From the NCBI GenBank assembly GCA_007713455.1, contig VMRT01000016.1:124001-188000 (forward strand): a stretch of DNA of 64,000 nucleotides, written 5' to 3'. A program made the position numbers and the translations under genes. Within the stretch, counting starts at the first letter, position 1; every line of letters begins with the position of its first letter. Origin of the DNA: Pseudomonas sp. GTDB taxonomy: Bacteria; Pseudomonadota; Gammaproteobacteria; Pseudomonadales; Pseudomonadaceae. Shown in pieces: positions 38,096-45,206 of the stretch. Below the pieces are notes generated by a model. That model worked only from the letters and a program-made list of their open reading frames with translations, was not told the DNA's origin and did no database searches.

Positions 38096-38777
38096 CCGCT
38101 ACCTCGCCAATCGCGCACGTCTAAGTCGTCAGGACGTTCGGCGCCTGCTGGCCGAAGACCGAGTGCTGGTGAACGGCGAAACCAGCCGGATAGTGGATCT
38201 GGAAGTTCGTGTATTCGACCGAATCGAGCTGGACGGAGAGATGCTGCAAGCGGGGAAAGCGGCGCGCTACCTGATGCTGCATAAGCCGGCAGGCTGCGCC
38301 AGCGCTACCCAGGACGCGACACACCGAACCGTGCTCGACCTGATCGACGAGCCGGACAAGCAAGACCTGCACATCGCCGGCCGCCTCGATTTCAATACCA
38401 CCGGCCTTATGCTGCTCACCAACGACGGCCAGTGGTCTCGCCGCCTGACCCAGCCTACCAGCCTGCTGGGCAAGGTCTATTTGGTCGAAACCGAAGACGA
38501 GATCGACCCGGCCTGTGTTGACGTTTTTGCCCAAGGCATGTATTTCCGCTTCGAAAACCTCACCACCTTACCCGCCGAACTCGTACTGCTCGAACCCCGC
38601 CGCGCCCGTCTGACCCTGCACGAGGGCCGCTACCACCAGGTCAAGCGCATGTTCGGTCGCTTCAACAACAAGGTCACCGCCCTGCATCGCGAAAGCATGG
38701 GTCCTCTGACGCTGGACCTAGCACTGGAACCCGGCCGGTATCGATCGCTGACCGAGCAGGAGATCGCTCGGATCTGA
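38085..38777 (+). CDS. RsuA-family 16S rRNA pseudouridine synthase
   Basis: A 230-aa enzyme with an N-terminal S4 domain (MRLDRYLANRARLSRQDVRRLL) and a catalytic domain with the aspartate in GRLDFNTTGLMLLTNDG. The C-terminal EGRYHQVKRMFGRFNNKVTALHR is typical of RsuA, which modifies U516 of 16S rRNA. Specificity for position 516 is inferred. Confidence 0.92.
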   Translation: MRLDRYLANRARLSRQDVRRLLAEDRVLVNGETSRIVDLEVRVFDRIELDGEMLQAGKAARYLMLHKPAGCASATQDATHRTVLDLIDEPDKQDLHIAGRLDFNTTGLMLLTNDGQWSRRLTQPTSLLGKVYLVETEDEIDPACVDVFAQGMYFRFENLTTLPAELVLLEPRRARLTLHEGRYHQVKRMFGRFNNKVTALHRESMGPLTLDLALEPGRYRSLTEQEIARI

Positions 38778-38857
38778 ACCCTTTTCGCCTGCCCGCCAGA
38801 AAAACCCAATGCCGCCCTTCATTTCGCCCAAGCCTTCTGGTAAAAAGGCACCCCTGA

Positions 38858-38931
38858 GCGGGCGTCGTATAATGGCATTACCTGAGCTTCCCAAGCTCAT
38901 GACGAGGGTTCGATTCCCTTCGCCCGCTCCA
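38858..38931 (+). tRNA. tRNA-Gly, anticodon CCC
   Basis: A 74-base tRNA with acceptor GCGGGCG (38858-38864) pairing CGCCCGC (38921-38927), anticodon stem GAGC/GCTC with loop TTCCCAA (anticodon CCC at 38890-38892), T-loop GGGTTCGATTCCC and encoded CCA (38929-38931). A terminator follows after 8 bases. Prophage-type genes begin within 170 bases of its 3' end, making it a candidate integration site. Confidence 0.97.
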
Positions 38932-38939
38932 GATTCTAC

Positions 38940-38967
38940 GGGGCCTCTATCGAGGCCCCTTTTTATT
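38940..38967 (+). terminator. Terminator after tRNA-Gly
   Basis: GGGGCCTC (38940-38947) and GAGGCCCC (38952-38959) form a perfect stem followed by a T-rich run (TTTTTATTT). Confidence 0.93.
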
Positions 38968-38968
38968 T

Positions 38969-39021
38969 GGTGACAGTAACAGCGACAGTTACTGACTCGC
39001 CGAGCCGCTGCAAACTGTCAC
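38969..39021. repeat. Nested inverted repeats at the host/prophage boundary
   Basis: Outer arms GGTGACAGT (38969-38977) and ACTGTCACC (39013-39021) are perfect complements. Within them CAGTAAC (38974-38980) pairs GTTACTG (38988-38994). The block begins right after the tRNA-Gly terminator, where native sequence gives way to prophage genes. It could be a recombinase arm-binding or attachment region, or a promoter element of the SRAP gene. Confidence 0.5.
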
Positions 39022-39096
39022 CGGCAGCCCGCTTTCCAACCATTTCCAGCGTCTAGGGTCTATGCAGAACATGCATTTTGAGGCCGCGGAACAACC

Positions 39097-39798
39097 ATGT
39101 GTGGACGAATAGCGCAGTATCGATACCCGGCTGATTACCTTGAAGCGCTCGGGCAGATGACGATCAATGGAGTGGATCCGACTCCGATCGGGCGGTACAA
39201 CGTGCCGCCACAATCGCGGGTGCAGTTGCTGCACCAGGACCAAGATGGGTTGCGCATGGACGGGGTGCGCTGGGGATACGCCCCGCTCTGGGCGCAGGGG
39301 AAAAGGCCGCCGGCGATCAATGCCAGGGTCGAGACAGCCGCGACGAGCAAGTTCTTCCGCGACATATGGAAAACCGGCCGGGCGATCGTGCCCGCAGATG
39401 GCTGGTTCGAATGGAAAAAGGACGAGGCCAAGCCGAAGCTCAAACAGCCCTATCTGATCAAGCTGGCCTCTAGCGAACCGTGCTTCTTTGCTGCGATCGG
39501 GCAATTCCAGCGCGGCAGCATGGGTGAGCCGAGGGATGACGACGGGTTCGTGATCATCACAGCAAGCAGCGGCGCGGGCATGCTCGACATCCACGACCGC
39601 CGCCCGCTTGTGCTGTCGCCGGAATGCGCAGCGCACTGGCTGGACCCGGAACTATCCCCCGAAGAGGCAGAGGAGCTCGCGCTGGAGCACGGCCTTGGCG
39701 TCGACGAGTTCACCTGGTACCCAGTGCCAGCGGCCGTAGGCAATGTGCGGAACGAAGGGGCACACCTCATCGAGCAAATCAGCGACCCGGTGCTATAG
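39097..39798 (+). CDS. SRAP (YedK/HMCES-like) abasic-site shielding protein, prophage-borne
   Basis: A 233-aa SOS-response-associated-peptidase-family protein. The family's catalytic cysteine is residue 2 (MCGRIAQY), exposed once Met is removed; it links covalently to abasic sites in single-stranded DNA. Other landmarks are WGYAPLW, INARVETAATSKFFR, RAIVPADGWFEWKK and the histidine region MLDIHDRRPLVL. No LexA box was seen upstream. It is the first gene of the prophage and is oriented opposite to the late genes, as expected for an accessory (moron) gene. Confidence 0.92.
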   Translation: MCGRIAQYRYPADYLEALGQMTINGVDPTPIGRYNVPPQSRVQLLHQDQDGLRMDGVRWGYAPLWAQGKRPPAINARVETAATSKFFRDIWKTGRAIVPADGWFEWKKDEAKPKLKQPYLIKLASSEPCFFAAIGQFQRGSMGEPRDDDGFVIITASSGAGMLDIHDRRPLVLSPECAAHWLDPELSPEEAEELALEHGLGVDEFTWYPVPAAVGNVRNEGAHLIEQISDPVL

Positions 39799-39800
39799 CC

Positions 39801-40115
39801 ATGTATGTATATGTTCGGATGATGCGCGATCATGGCCGCCCGATCGAACCGCGCAAGCGGCGAAGCACGCCTCCGATCTACGGGGATGTGCGCATCGAGA
39901 CCAGCCGAAGCGAGGACCTCGGGCGCCAGGCCGAGATCGCGCGGCTTGTGCAGAGCAACCCGCTGGAATCAAGCGTGATCCCACCACTGCTGGACGTAGC
40001 GCTTCATGGCATGAGTACCAATGGGTTCGTGCTGACTGGGCTCGAGATCATCGACGGCGTTGCCTACGCGCAGTCCTGGTGGTGCCTGGCCGAGGATGGA
40101 TCAGCGGGCACCTAG
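39801..40115 (+). CDS. Hypothetical prophage protein, 104 aa
   Basis: A 104-aa protein I do not recognise, beginning MYVYVRMMRDHGRPIEPRKR. It starts 2 bases after the SRAP stop, so the two form an operon. The C-terminal half (FVLTGLEIIDGVAYAQSWWCLAE) suggests a small beta-rich fold. Its end overlaps the convergent Rz gene by 15 bases. The upstream frame is open inside SRAP but is not used. Confidence 0.6.
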   Translation: MYVYVRMMRDHGRPIEPRKRRSTPPIYGDVRIETSRSEDLGRQAEIARLVQSNPLESSVIPPLLDVALHGMSTNGFVLTGLEIIDGVAYAQSWWCLAEDGSAGT

Positions 40116-40622
40116 AATCTGACGAGCCCACTCCTGCAGGTACTCGAGCGCCGCTTGGTCCTGCTTCATTCCTCGGCGGATATCCCAAACAGTTCGTCCA
40201 GCTGCTGCACTGAGTTCGACGCTGGCTGCATCGCCCACGCTGCCGGGGCCGGTGGCGGCGGACACGACGGCATCGGCTCGGGCAACTTTGACTTCGATCC
40301 GCAGGCGGCGACGCTCATCGTCAGCAGAGCTATACAGACGCTCGAGGCGATCGTTCTCGGTGAGTGCATGGGTCAGTTTCTCAATTGATTGTTGGTCGGC
40401 CTTGGCCAGGCGCTGCTCGAGCGCGAGGCGGTCGGCCTGCTGCTTGAGGATCACCGCGGCATTGGCCTCGGCAACCTGGCGAAGATGATTCTGGTGCTCG
40501 GCCTGCGCCTTCGAGGCGCCAGACTGCGCCGATAGCACACGGACCTGCTGCCCGCCGGCCACAACGGCCAGAGCCAGCACCCACCAGACCCACCCAGGCA
40601 CGAACTTCAGCCAGGCGATCAT
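40101..40622 (-). CDS. Rz-like inner-membrane spanin
   Basis: A 173-aa protein with an N-terminal membrane anchor (VWWVLALAVVAGG) and a long, charged, coiled-coil periplasmic part rich in Gln, Glu and Arg, ending in a short helical tail. A proline-rich lipoprotein gene is nested in another frame. Both features define a phage Rz/Rz1 spanin pair, which fuses inner and outer membranes in the last step of lysis. It overlaps the endolysin stop as ATGA. Confidence 0.85.
   Translation of the reverse strand: MIAWLKFVPGWVWWVLALAVVAGGQQVRVLSAQSGASKAQAEHQNHLRQVAEANAAVILKQQADRLALEQRLAKADQQSIEKLTHALTENDRLERLYSSADDERRRLRIEVKVARADAVVSAATGPGSVGDAASVELSAAAGRTVWDIRRGMKQDQAALEYLQEWARQILGAR
40166..40369 (-). 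CDS. Rz1-like outer-membrane spanin lipoprotein, nested inside Rz
   Basis: A 67-aa ORF fully inside the Rz gene in a different frame. The signal peptide ends in a lipobox (MSVAAC), so the mature lipoprotein is about 45 residues. It has a proline-rich stretch (LPEPMPSCPPPPAPAAW), as in lambda Rz1. The nested arrangement is diagnostic for spanins. Confidence 0.85.
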   Translation of the reverse strand: MHSPRTIASSVCIALLTMSVAACGSKSKLPEPMPSCPPPPAPAAWAMQPASNSVQQLDELFGISAEE

Positions 40623-41098
40623 TGCATTACCTCACGCACGGCCGCGGCAAATCGGGCCGGCCAGCGCTCGGGGTGAGGTTTTCCTGGGCGCCAGGTCCTG
40701 GCGTACAGGTCCCAACCGCCAGTCGCGTCATGCTCACCCGGCAGCGGCTTCGGATCAGTCCAGAGCAGCAGGCGCGCGAAGGCCGAGGCCAGCACATCGT
40801 CACGCTCGAGCGCGGCCCACACAGCGGCAGGCTCCGGCGCAACGCCACGCGCAGCACATACGCGCCGGGCATGTTCACGGCTCGACGGATGATTCAGCAC
40901 GCCACGCACGCCGCCGCCCTGCTCGAATTGGTACAGCCCGCGGGCCGGCCCGGTCGGCCACTGGCGGCGCCGTTGCTCCGGATCTTCCTGCTGCGTGATA
41001 GCCAGCAGCATGATCTCAGCCTCTCGGCTCGACATCCGCGCAGGCAGCAGCGCGAGAGCGGGCGCTATGGCTCGCTCCCGTATTTCAGAGAGGGTCAT
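40619..41098 (-). CDS. Probable phage endolysin (lysozyme/transglycosylase-like)
   Basis: A 159-aa protein directly upstream of Rz with an ATGA overlap, in the endolysin position. The region ITQQEDPEQRRRQWPTGPA followed by RGLYQFEQGGGVRGVLNH looks like a lysozyme-fold catalytic glutamate region as found in Pseudomonas phage endolysins. No signal peptide is seen, so it would need a holin. No holin is identified in the window. Enzyme class is inferred from position and weak motif resemblance. Confidence 0.7.
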   Translation of the reverse strand: MTLSEIRERAIAPALALLPARMSSREAEIMLLAITQQEDPEQRRRQWPTGPARGLYQFEQGGGVRGVLNHPSSREHARRVCAARGVAPEPAAVWAALERDDVLASAFARLLLWTDPKPLPGEHDATGGWDLYARTWRPGKPHPERWPARFAAAVREVMQ

Positions 41099-41114
41099 GA
41101 TTTTCTTCCAGGCA

Positions 41115-41139
41115 GAAAAAAGCCCCGACTGGCGGGGCT
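41115..41139 (-). terminator. Terminator at the end of the tail gene cluster
   Basis: On the minus strand AGCCCCG (41139-41133) and CGGGGCT (41127-41121) form a stem followed by a six-T run (41121-41116). It overlaps the stop of the 143-aa protein gene. It separates tail genes from lysis genes, so lysis needs read-through or its own promoter. Confidence 0.85.
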
Positions 41140-41570
41140 TAGGTGAACTCGATTGCGTGCGTCAGCGAAGCGCCAGAGAAAGGATCGGCCACGCCGGCGA
41201 ACTCTAGCTGGTAGCCACTAACTAGAGTGGCTGCCGACTTGTTGTAGGCGACGCCGTTGATTTTCATGGTGGTGAACGGAACCTGGCTCAACGAGGAGAA
41301 TGATCCCGGCGTACTGCTCGTGCTCCCATTGCCGCGCACATACAGCTGCAGGATGTTAACGCTCCACTGCAGGCTGAGTATTTCCCCTACCTGACCTGCT
41401 GCGCTGCCGACACCTGGCACAACGCTCATGTTGAGCGGGTGTGTCGACCCGACCTTGCCCGGAGCGGAAACCCACGAATACGCAACGTATCGCCTTGACG
41501 CACTGTCTACCGTAACCGTGCCGCTGGTCATGGGCTTTGCTGAAAACCCAGCCACCACACCGGGCATCAT
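41139..41570 (-). CDS. Hypothetical tail-associated protein, 143 aa
   Basis: A beta-rich 143-aa protein with many Ser, Gly and Thr residues. Its ATG at 41568-41570 overlaps the stop of the tail-fibre gene (ATGA), so it is coupled to it. This is the usual place for a fibre-tip or adhesin-like accessory protein. I recognise no family. The longer upstream frame is a shadow of the fibre gene. Confidence 0.6.
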   Translation of the reverse strand: MMPGVVAGFSAKPMTSGTVTVDSASRRYVAYSWVSAPGKVGSTHPLNMSVVPGVGSAAGQVGEILSLQWSVNILQLYVRGNGSTSSTPGSFSSLSQVPFTTMKINGVAYNKSAATLVSGYQLEFAGVADPFSGASLTHAIEFT

Positions 41571-43135
41571 GCGGCCACCGTTTGGCCGATCACGTCCCAT
41601 GCGTCCGCGCCGACCTTCTTGAGGGTTACGGTCATGCGCGTAGTCATACTGAGCGTGCCGCCTGACGGAGCGTAGAGCGTGACCCCACTGCCTGCTGCAA
41701 GAGTGACATTGCCCAGCGCGCGGACGGTGATCTCGGTGCCGATATCGAACGCCACGGATGCGTTTGTCGGTACGGTCAGGGTGACTGCGCCGGCTGTGTT
41801 TGGGCGAACGTAGTTCCAAGCGTCAGTCAGGGCCAGCGTGCGGCTGATTGCCGTTGTGATGAGGGTGGACTTGTCCTGCTTGGTGGCGGGGTTGAAGTTG
41901 CCGGTGTGCCAAGCCTTAACCCAGGGCGACCACGTAGTTCCGTTTAAGCCTCGCCAAGATAGGTCTCCAGAATTCGATGGAGTAGCGTACGGCCACGCTA
42001 TTTGCGTCATCGCTTGGCCTGGCAGGCGCACATAGTTCTGGAGATAACAGTAGTTTCCGCTGCCAATATCTGGAGCGTTCGCCACGCCCCCTCCCCCCGC
42101 GATAATATTTTGGTATACGCCCGGCCCCAGTAAGTCGTTGCAGTCTCCGCTCGTGTTGATGCCAGCCGTTATTCTGAAATACCTGTAGGACGCGTCGTCT
42201 ACCCCACCAAATGCCGCCACCCGTTGTAGCCGACCCGCCGTAGAATCAGTTAGCGAATCTTGAATGTTAGCGTTCGCCGCCGTACCCAGCAGATTGAGTC
42301 GAGCCTGAATCTTCCCGAGCGCCGCCAGCACCGTATCCGTCGCCGCCACCGCTGCAGAACTGGCAAGACTCAGGCCCGTCAGCACCGTGTTGCGGACGCG
42401 CGACCCGTTGAAATAGAGGTTGGTCGATCCTTCGGCCAGGGCATCGGTGGTGCCGGGTGATGGGTTGATCTCGGCATACACCGAGCCGGTCCAGCGGTAC
42501 TGGCGGGTTGGGTTCGCCGCGGTGCCCTGGTTGATGGCGATGTAGATTTTTCCGCCCTCTCCGGCGGCGGGGAAATCCTGGCGAGTCGGATACTCCAGCA
42601 CGTCGTTAACATAGCTCGGCAACTGGCTGGCCGGAATGCGGGCGAACTCGTCGAGGGTCGGGATGCCGCCAGACACGCCGCGCTCGGTCGTGCTTATCTT
42701 CCCGTCGAGCGCCGTTTGCAGGCCGGACACGGTGCTGATCGCCTGCGAACCGGTATGGGTGGCCCGGTCGCGCAGCTGGGCATCCGTGGCATTCGCCGTT
42801 GCGCCGGTAGCGATGCCGTCCAGTTTCGTCTTCATCGCGCTCGCGGCCCACCATGCAGCGACGGCCTGGAACACACGCTGAGCGGTCCAGGCGCGGCGTG
42901 TGGTAGCAGTGCCGGCTTCGGCTTCAGCCTGGGTGACGGTCGAAGCCGTCCACTCGCGGGCGTCGGTGAGCCGGCTGTCGTTTGTCGCAATGCCCAACTG
43001 CTTGACGGTGTTGTCGCTGTGCTTGGTGTATAGCTTGGCGTCGGCGGTATTGACCGCCAGTTCGCCAATTTCGAGGTCGGTCGCAAGCGGGACTTTAGCC
43101 GCCACGGTCGACTTCTTGGTGAGTACGCGCGCCAT
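41567..43135 (-). CDS. Phage tail fibre protein
   Basis: A 522-aa protein. The N-terminal about 60 residues (VPLATDLEIGELAVNTADAK..LYTKHSDNTVKQLG) form a tail-fibre attachment type domain. The middle has helical segments around residue 100 and repeated Ala/Thr-rich motifs. The C-terminal half has the WHTGNFNPATKQDK motif seen in many tail fibres, then a beta-rich end. It probably determines host binding. Confidence 0.8.
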   Translation of the reverse strand: MARVLTKKSTVAAKVPLATDLEIGELAVNTADAKLYTKHSDNTVKQLGIATNDSRLTDAREWTASTVTQAEAEAGTATTRRAWTAQRVFQAVAAWWAASAMKTKLDGIATGATANATDAQLRDRATHTGSQAISTVSGLQTALDGKISTTERGVSGGIPTLDEFARIPASQLPSYVNDVLEYPTRQDFPAAGEGGKIYIAINQGTAANPTRQYRWTGSVYAEINPSPGTTDALAEGSTNLYFNGSRVRNTVLTGLSLASSAAVAATDTVLAALGKIQARLNLLGTAANANIQDSLTDSTAGRLQRVAAFGGVDDASYRYFRITAGINTSGDCNDLLGPGVYQNIIAGGGGVANAPDIGSGNYCYLQNYVRLPGQAMTQIAWPYATPSNSGDLSWRGLNGTTWSPWVKAWHTGNFNPATKQDKSTLITTAISRTLALTDAWNYVRPNTAGAVTLTVPTNASVAFDIGTEITVRALGNVTLAAGSGVTLYAPSGGTLSMTTRMTVTLKKVGADAWDVIGQTVAA

Positions 43136-43156
43136 ATTGATGGGCTCCGAACGGAA

Positions 43157-43615
43157 TTAGAAGGTGCCGCCGTCGACCAATTCGACAGCCAGGGTGACGA
43201 AGCCATTGCTGGCGTCTTTGGTCATTGCCATCGAGGCGTTCATGCGAAGCACGCCGTCGGTGCCATCGGTTCCCCACAGGTAACCGGAAGTCCCGCCAGC
43301 CACTACGGCGACCTTTTCGTCCGCAGTCCCTTCTGGAATGTTCAGCGCGGTCTTGAATGCGTTGAAGGTGAGCTTCTTCTCCTTCTGCCCGGCCGCCTCG
43401 CTGGCATCGTGAATGATAAGAAGGTCGGTTGCGCCATCGATCGCGGCCAGAGTGGTGAGGTCGTCGATTGCCGGAACGACTGGCAGCTTCGTTGTGGCGT
43501 CGGTCGCGACGTGCAGAGTTCCACGGTCAGTGGTGACCATCGGCTCGCCGGCCAGCATTCCGGAGGTGGGCAGGTTGGCCTTGATGCCGCGTTTCAGCTG
43601 AAGACGTGTTGCCAT
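43157..43615 (-). CDS. Tail-fibre-associated protein with receptor-binding-type N-terminus
   Basis: A 152-aa protein. The N-terminus TRLQLKRGIKANLP, followed by LAGEPMVTTDRGTLHVAT, resembles the N-terminal domain shared by major-tropism-determinant and other tail-tip proteins (LQLKRG...GEP..DTG.L). It ends LVDGGTF, a motif repeated at the end of the next protein. It lies between fibre and tail-tip genes. Confidence 0.65.
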   Translation of the reverse strand: MATRLQLKRGIKANLPTSGMLAGEPMVTTDRGTLHVATDATTKLPVVPAIDDLTTLAAIDGATDLLIIHDASEAAGQKEKKLTFNAFKTALNIPEGTADEKVAVVAGGTSGYLWGTDGTDGVLRMNASMAMTKDASNGFVTLAVELVDGGTF

Positions 43616-43627
43616 GGGTGTGATTCC

Positions 43628-43885
43628 TTAATTGAAGGTGCCGCCGTCGATGGTTTGCAGGTCGAGGTTGGCGCGCGCCTCGGCCTTGGCTTGTTCGGTC
43701 GTGAGTTCGGAGAAGCGGTTGCCAACTTGGAAGAAGTCGCCAGTTGCGGAGTTGACGCCGGGCGGCCCCTGCTCGCCGGCCATGACGACGACCGTCTCGG
43801 CGTCCGGCTCAAGGCCGACGGCGTATTCCGCGCCAGCCTCGATGACCAGCACCTCGGGGTCACCGCAGATCGCCACGGTGCTCAT
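43628..43885 (-). CDS. Small prophage tail protein with collagen-like triplet
   Basis: An 85-aa protein with a short GEQGPPG collagen-like motif followed by a helical segment (ELTTEQAKAEARANLDL) and a C-terminal TIDGGTFN. The ATG at 43883-43885 overlaps the stop of the preceding gene. It probably forms a trimeric stalk or adaptor in the tail tip. Confidence 0.6.
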   Translation of the reverse strand: MSTVAICGDPEVLVIEAGAEYAVGLEPDAETVVVMAGEQGPPGVNSATGDFFQVGNRFSELTTEQAKAEARANLDLQTIDGGTFN

Positions 43886-44457
43886 ACGGTCACCTCACGA
43901 CTGACGGTGACGGCTCCTTGCAGGTAGCGCTGAACGGTGCCGTCGGGGTACTGGACTTCGAGGTCATAGACGGCCTCGGTCCACGCCAGCGCGGAAGTTT
44001 GGGTGGCGCTCAGGGTGCGAGTGATCGTGCCCGGGGCAGTGATGGCCAGGCCGTCGTTCTCCGTGGTCAGCTCAAGCAGCACCGCGCCGCCGACCTGCTC
44101 GCGGATCTGCATGCGCGCCGTGGCGCCGGTCAGGTCTACCGGGGGCTTGTAGATCAGCTGCCCGCCGCTTGGATTGAGGTCAAACGCCGACAGGGCATTG
44201 ATCTCCAGCGTGGCGGCATCCACGACCGTGACGCGGTGCGGTGCCGAGCGGGTCGAGCGATTAACACCCTGCATGCCATTGACGCCCTCGACCCACGCCA
44301 GCCAGTTGCCCGGCAAGCCGTGATCTACGGTGAGGCGCAGGGGTGACCCGCTGAGGCCGGTGATTGGCCGGTATTCGTAGCGTGGCTGCATCAGGCGCAG
44401 GGTGTCGCGCAGGGTCGAGCCCTGCACGATGTGCAGATCAAGTTTTGCTGGCTGCAT
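43882..44457 (-). CDS. Prophage tail-tip protein, beta-rich, 191 aa
   Basis: A 191-aa protein, mostly predicted beta, with LDLHIVQGSTLRDTLRLMQ at the start and DLTGATARMQIREQVGG in the middle. This resembles the N-terminal part of baseplate upper proteins of siphophages. It is coupled to the next gene by a 4-base overlap and lies in the tail-tip cluster. Exact function is not assigned. Confidence 0.6.
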   Translation of the reverse strand: MQPAKLDLHIVQGSTLRDTLRLMQPRYEYRPITGLSGSPLRLTVDHGLPGNWLAWVEGVNGMQGVNRSTRSAPHRVTVVDAATLEINALSAFDLNPSGGQLIYKPPVDLTGATARMQIREQVGGAVLLELTTENDGLAITAPGTITRTLSATQTSALAWTEAVYDLEVQYPDGTVQRYLQGAVTVSREVTV

Positions 44458-44466
44458 GGTCAGTCC

Positions 44467-45198
44467 TTACGCGAATGTCACGGTGTTGTCGCCTGCCACG
44501 AATGGTCCTGGCACACCGTGCCAGGCAAACACAACGCTCCCATCTCCAGCCCCTGCGGCGCTTAGATCAGACTTTGCGAATATGGTGGCTCCAATGGTGA
44601 GCGTTTCGAACGGCAGTGAGGCCGGAGATGGCCAATCGCTTGTGGTTCCGCGCACCCTGAGCTGGAGCGCCTCGTAATATGGGTAGTCGCCACTCCATGC
44701 CAGCTCGGTAATCTCACCCAAGCCATCGACAGACGGGCCCCCGCCCGGATAGACCGTGGCCCCGGCTGGGCTGATTACGCCGAATCCGTTGAACGCCGAG
44801 TAGCCCATTGGCGCAGCCTCTGGCGAGGAAATGACAATCGATGGAGCGGGCTCAAGCGCTGTGACGCGCGAATCAAGCGCGGCAATTGCCTGTTGATTTG
44901 TTGTGATCGCGCCTTCAGTTGCGGCCAAGCGAGAGAACAGATCAGCAAGCAGGCCGGCCGTAACCGTGCAGTAAATGATGCTGTCAGTCGGCCAGTCCTG
45001 ATCGGTCGTGCCTTCCAGTCCGCGGGCCAGCGTTGCCGTGCCGGCTGCTACCGTAGCGCCAACGATCTCCCAGCGGGTCGGCGTGAACTGCGAATCGGCA
45101 AGCGTCAGCCGGTAATCGCCGTCTGGCAAATCCAGGGAAAGCGAAGTCACTCCGGGCGCCAGCGTTACCGCACGGCTCCAGTTATTGATGAATTGCAT
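44467..45198 (-). CDS. Prophage virion protein, 243 aa
   Basis: A 243-aa protein with an N-terminal beta domain (MQFINNWSRAVTLAPG, LSLDLPDGDYRLTL) that looks like tail-tip Ig-like folds. A short coiled-coil stretch follows at about residues 85-112 (LFSRLAATEGAITTNQQA), then a beta-rich C-terminal domain. It is probably a tail-tip or receptor-contact protein. I recognise no named family. Confidence 0.6.
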   Translation of the reverse strand: MQFINNWSRAVTLAPGVTSLSLDLPDGDYRLTLADSQFTPTRWEIVGATVAAGTATLARGLEGTTDQDWPTDSIIYCTVTAGLLADLFSRLAATEGAITTNQQAIAALDSRVTALEPAPSIVISSPEAAPMGYSAFNGFGVISPAGATVYPGGGPSVDGLGEITELAWSGDYPYYEALQLRVRGTTSDWPSPASLPFETLTIGATIFAKSDLSAAGAGDGSVVFAWHGVPGPFVAGDNTVTFA

Positions 45199-45206
45199 GG
45201 TTGTCC

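Noticed and set aside
39022..39096. LexA box before the SRAP gene
   Set aside because: Only a short ATGCA/TGCAT palindrome (39062-39076) is present, which does not match the pseudomonad LexA consensus.
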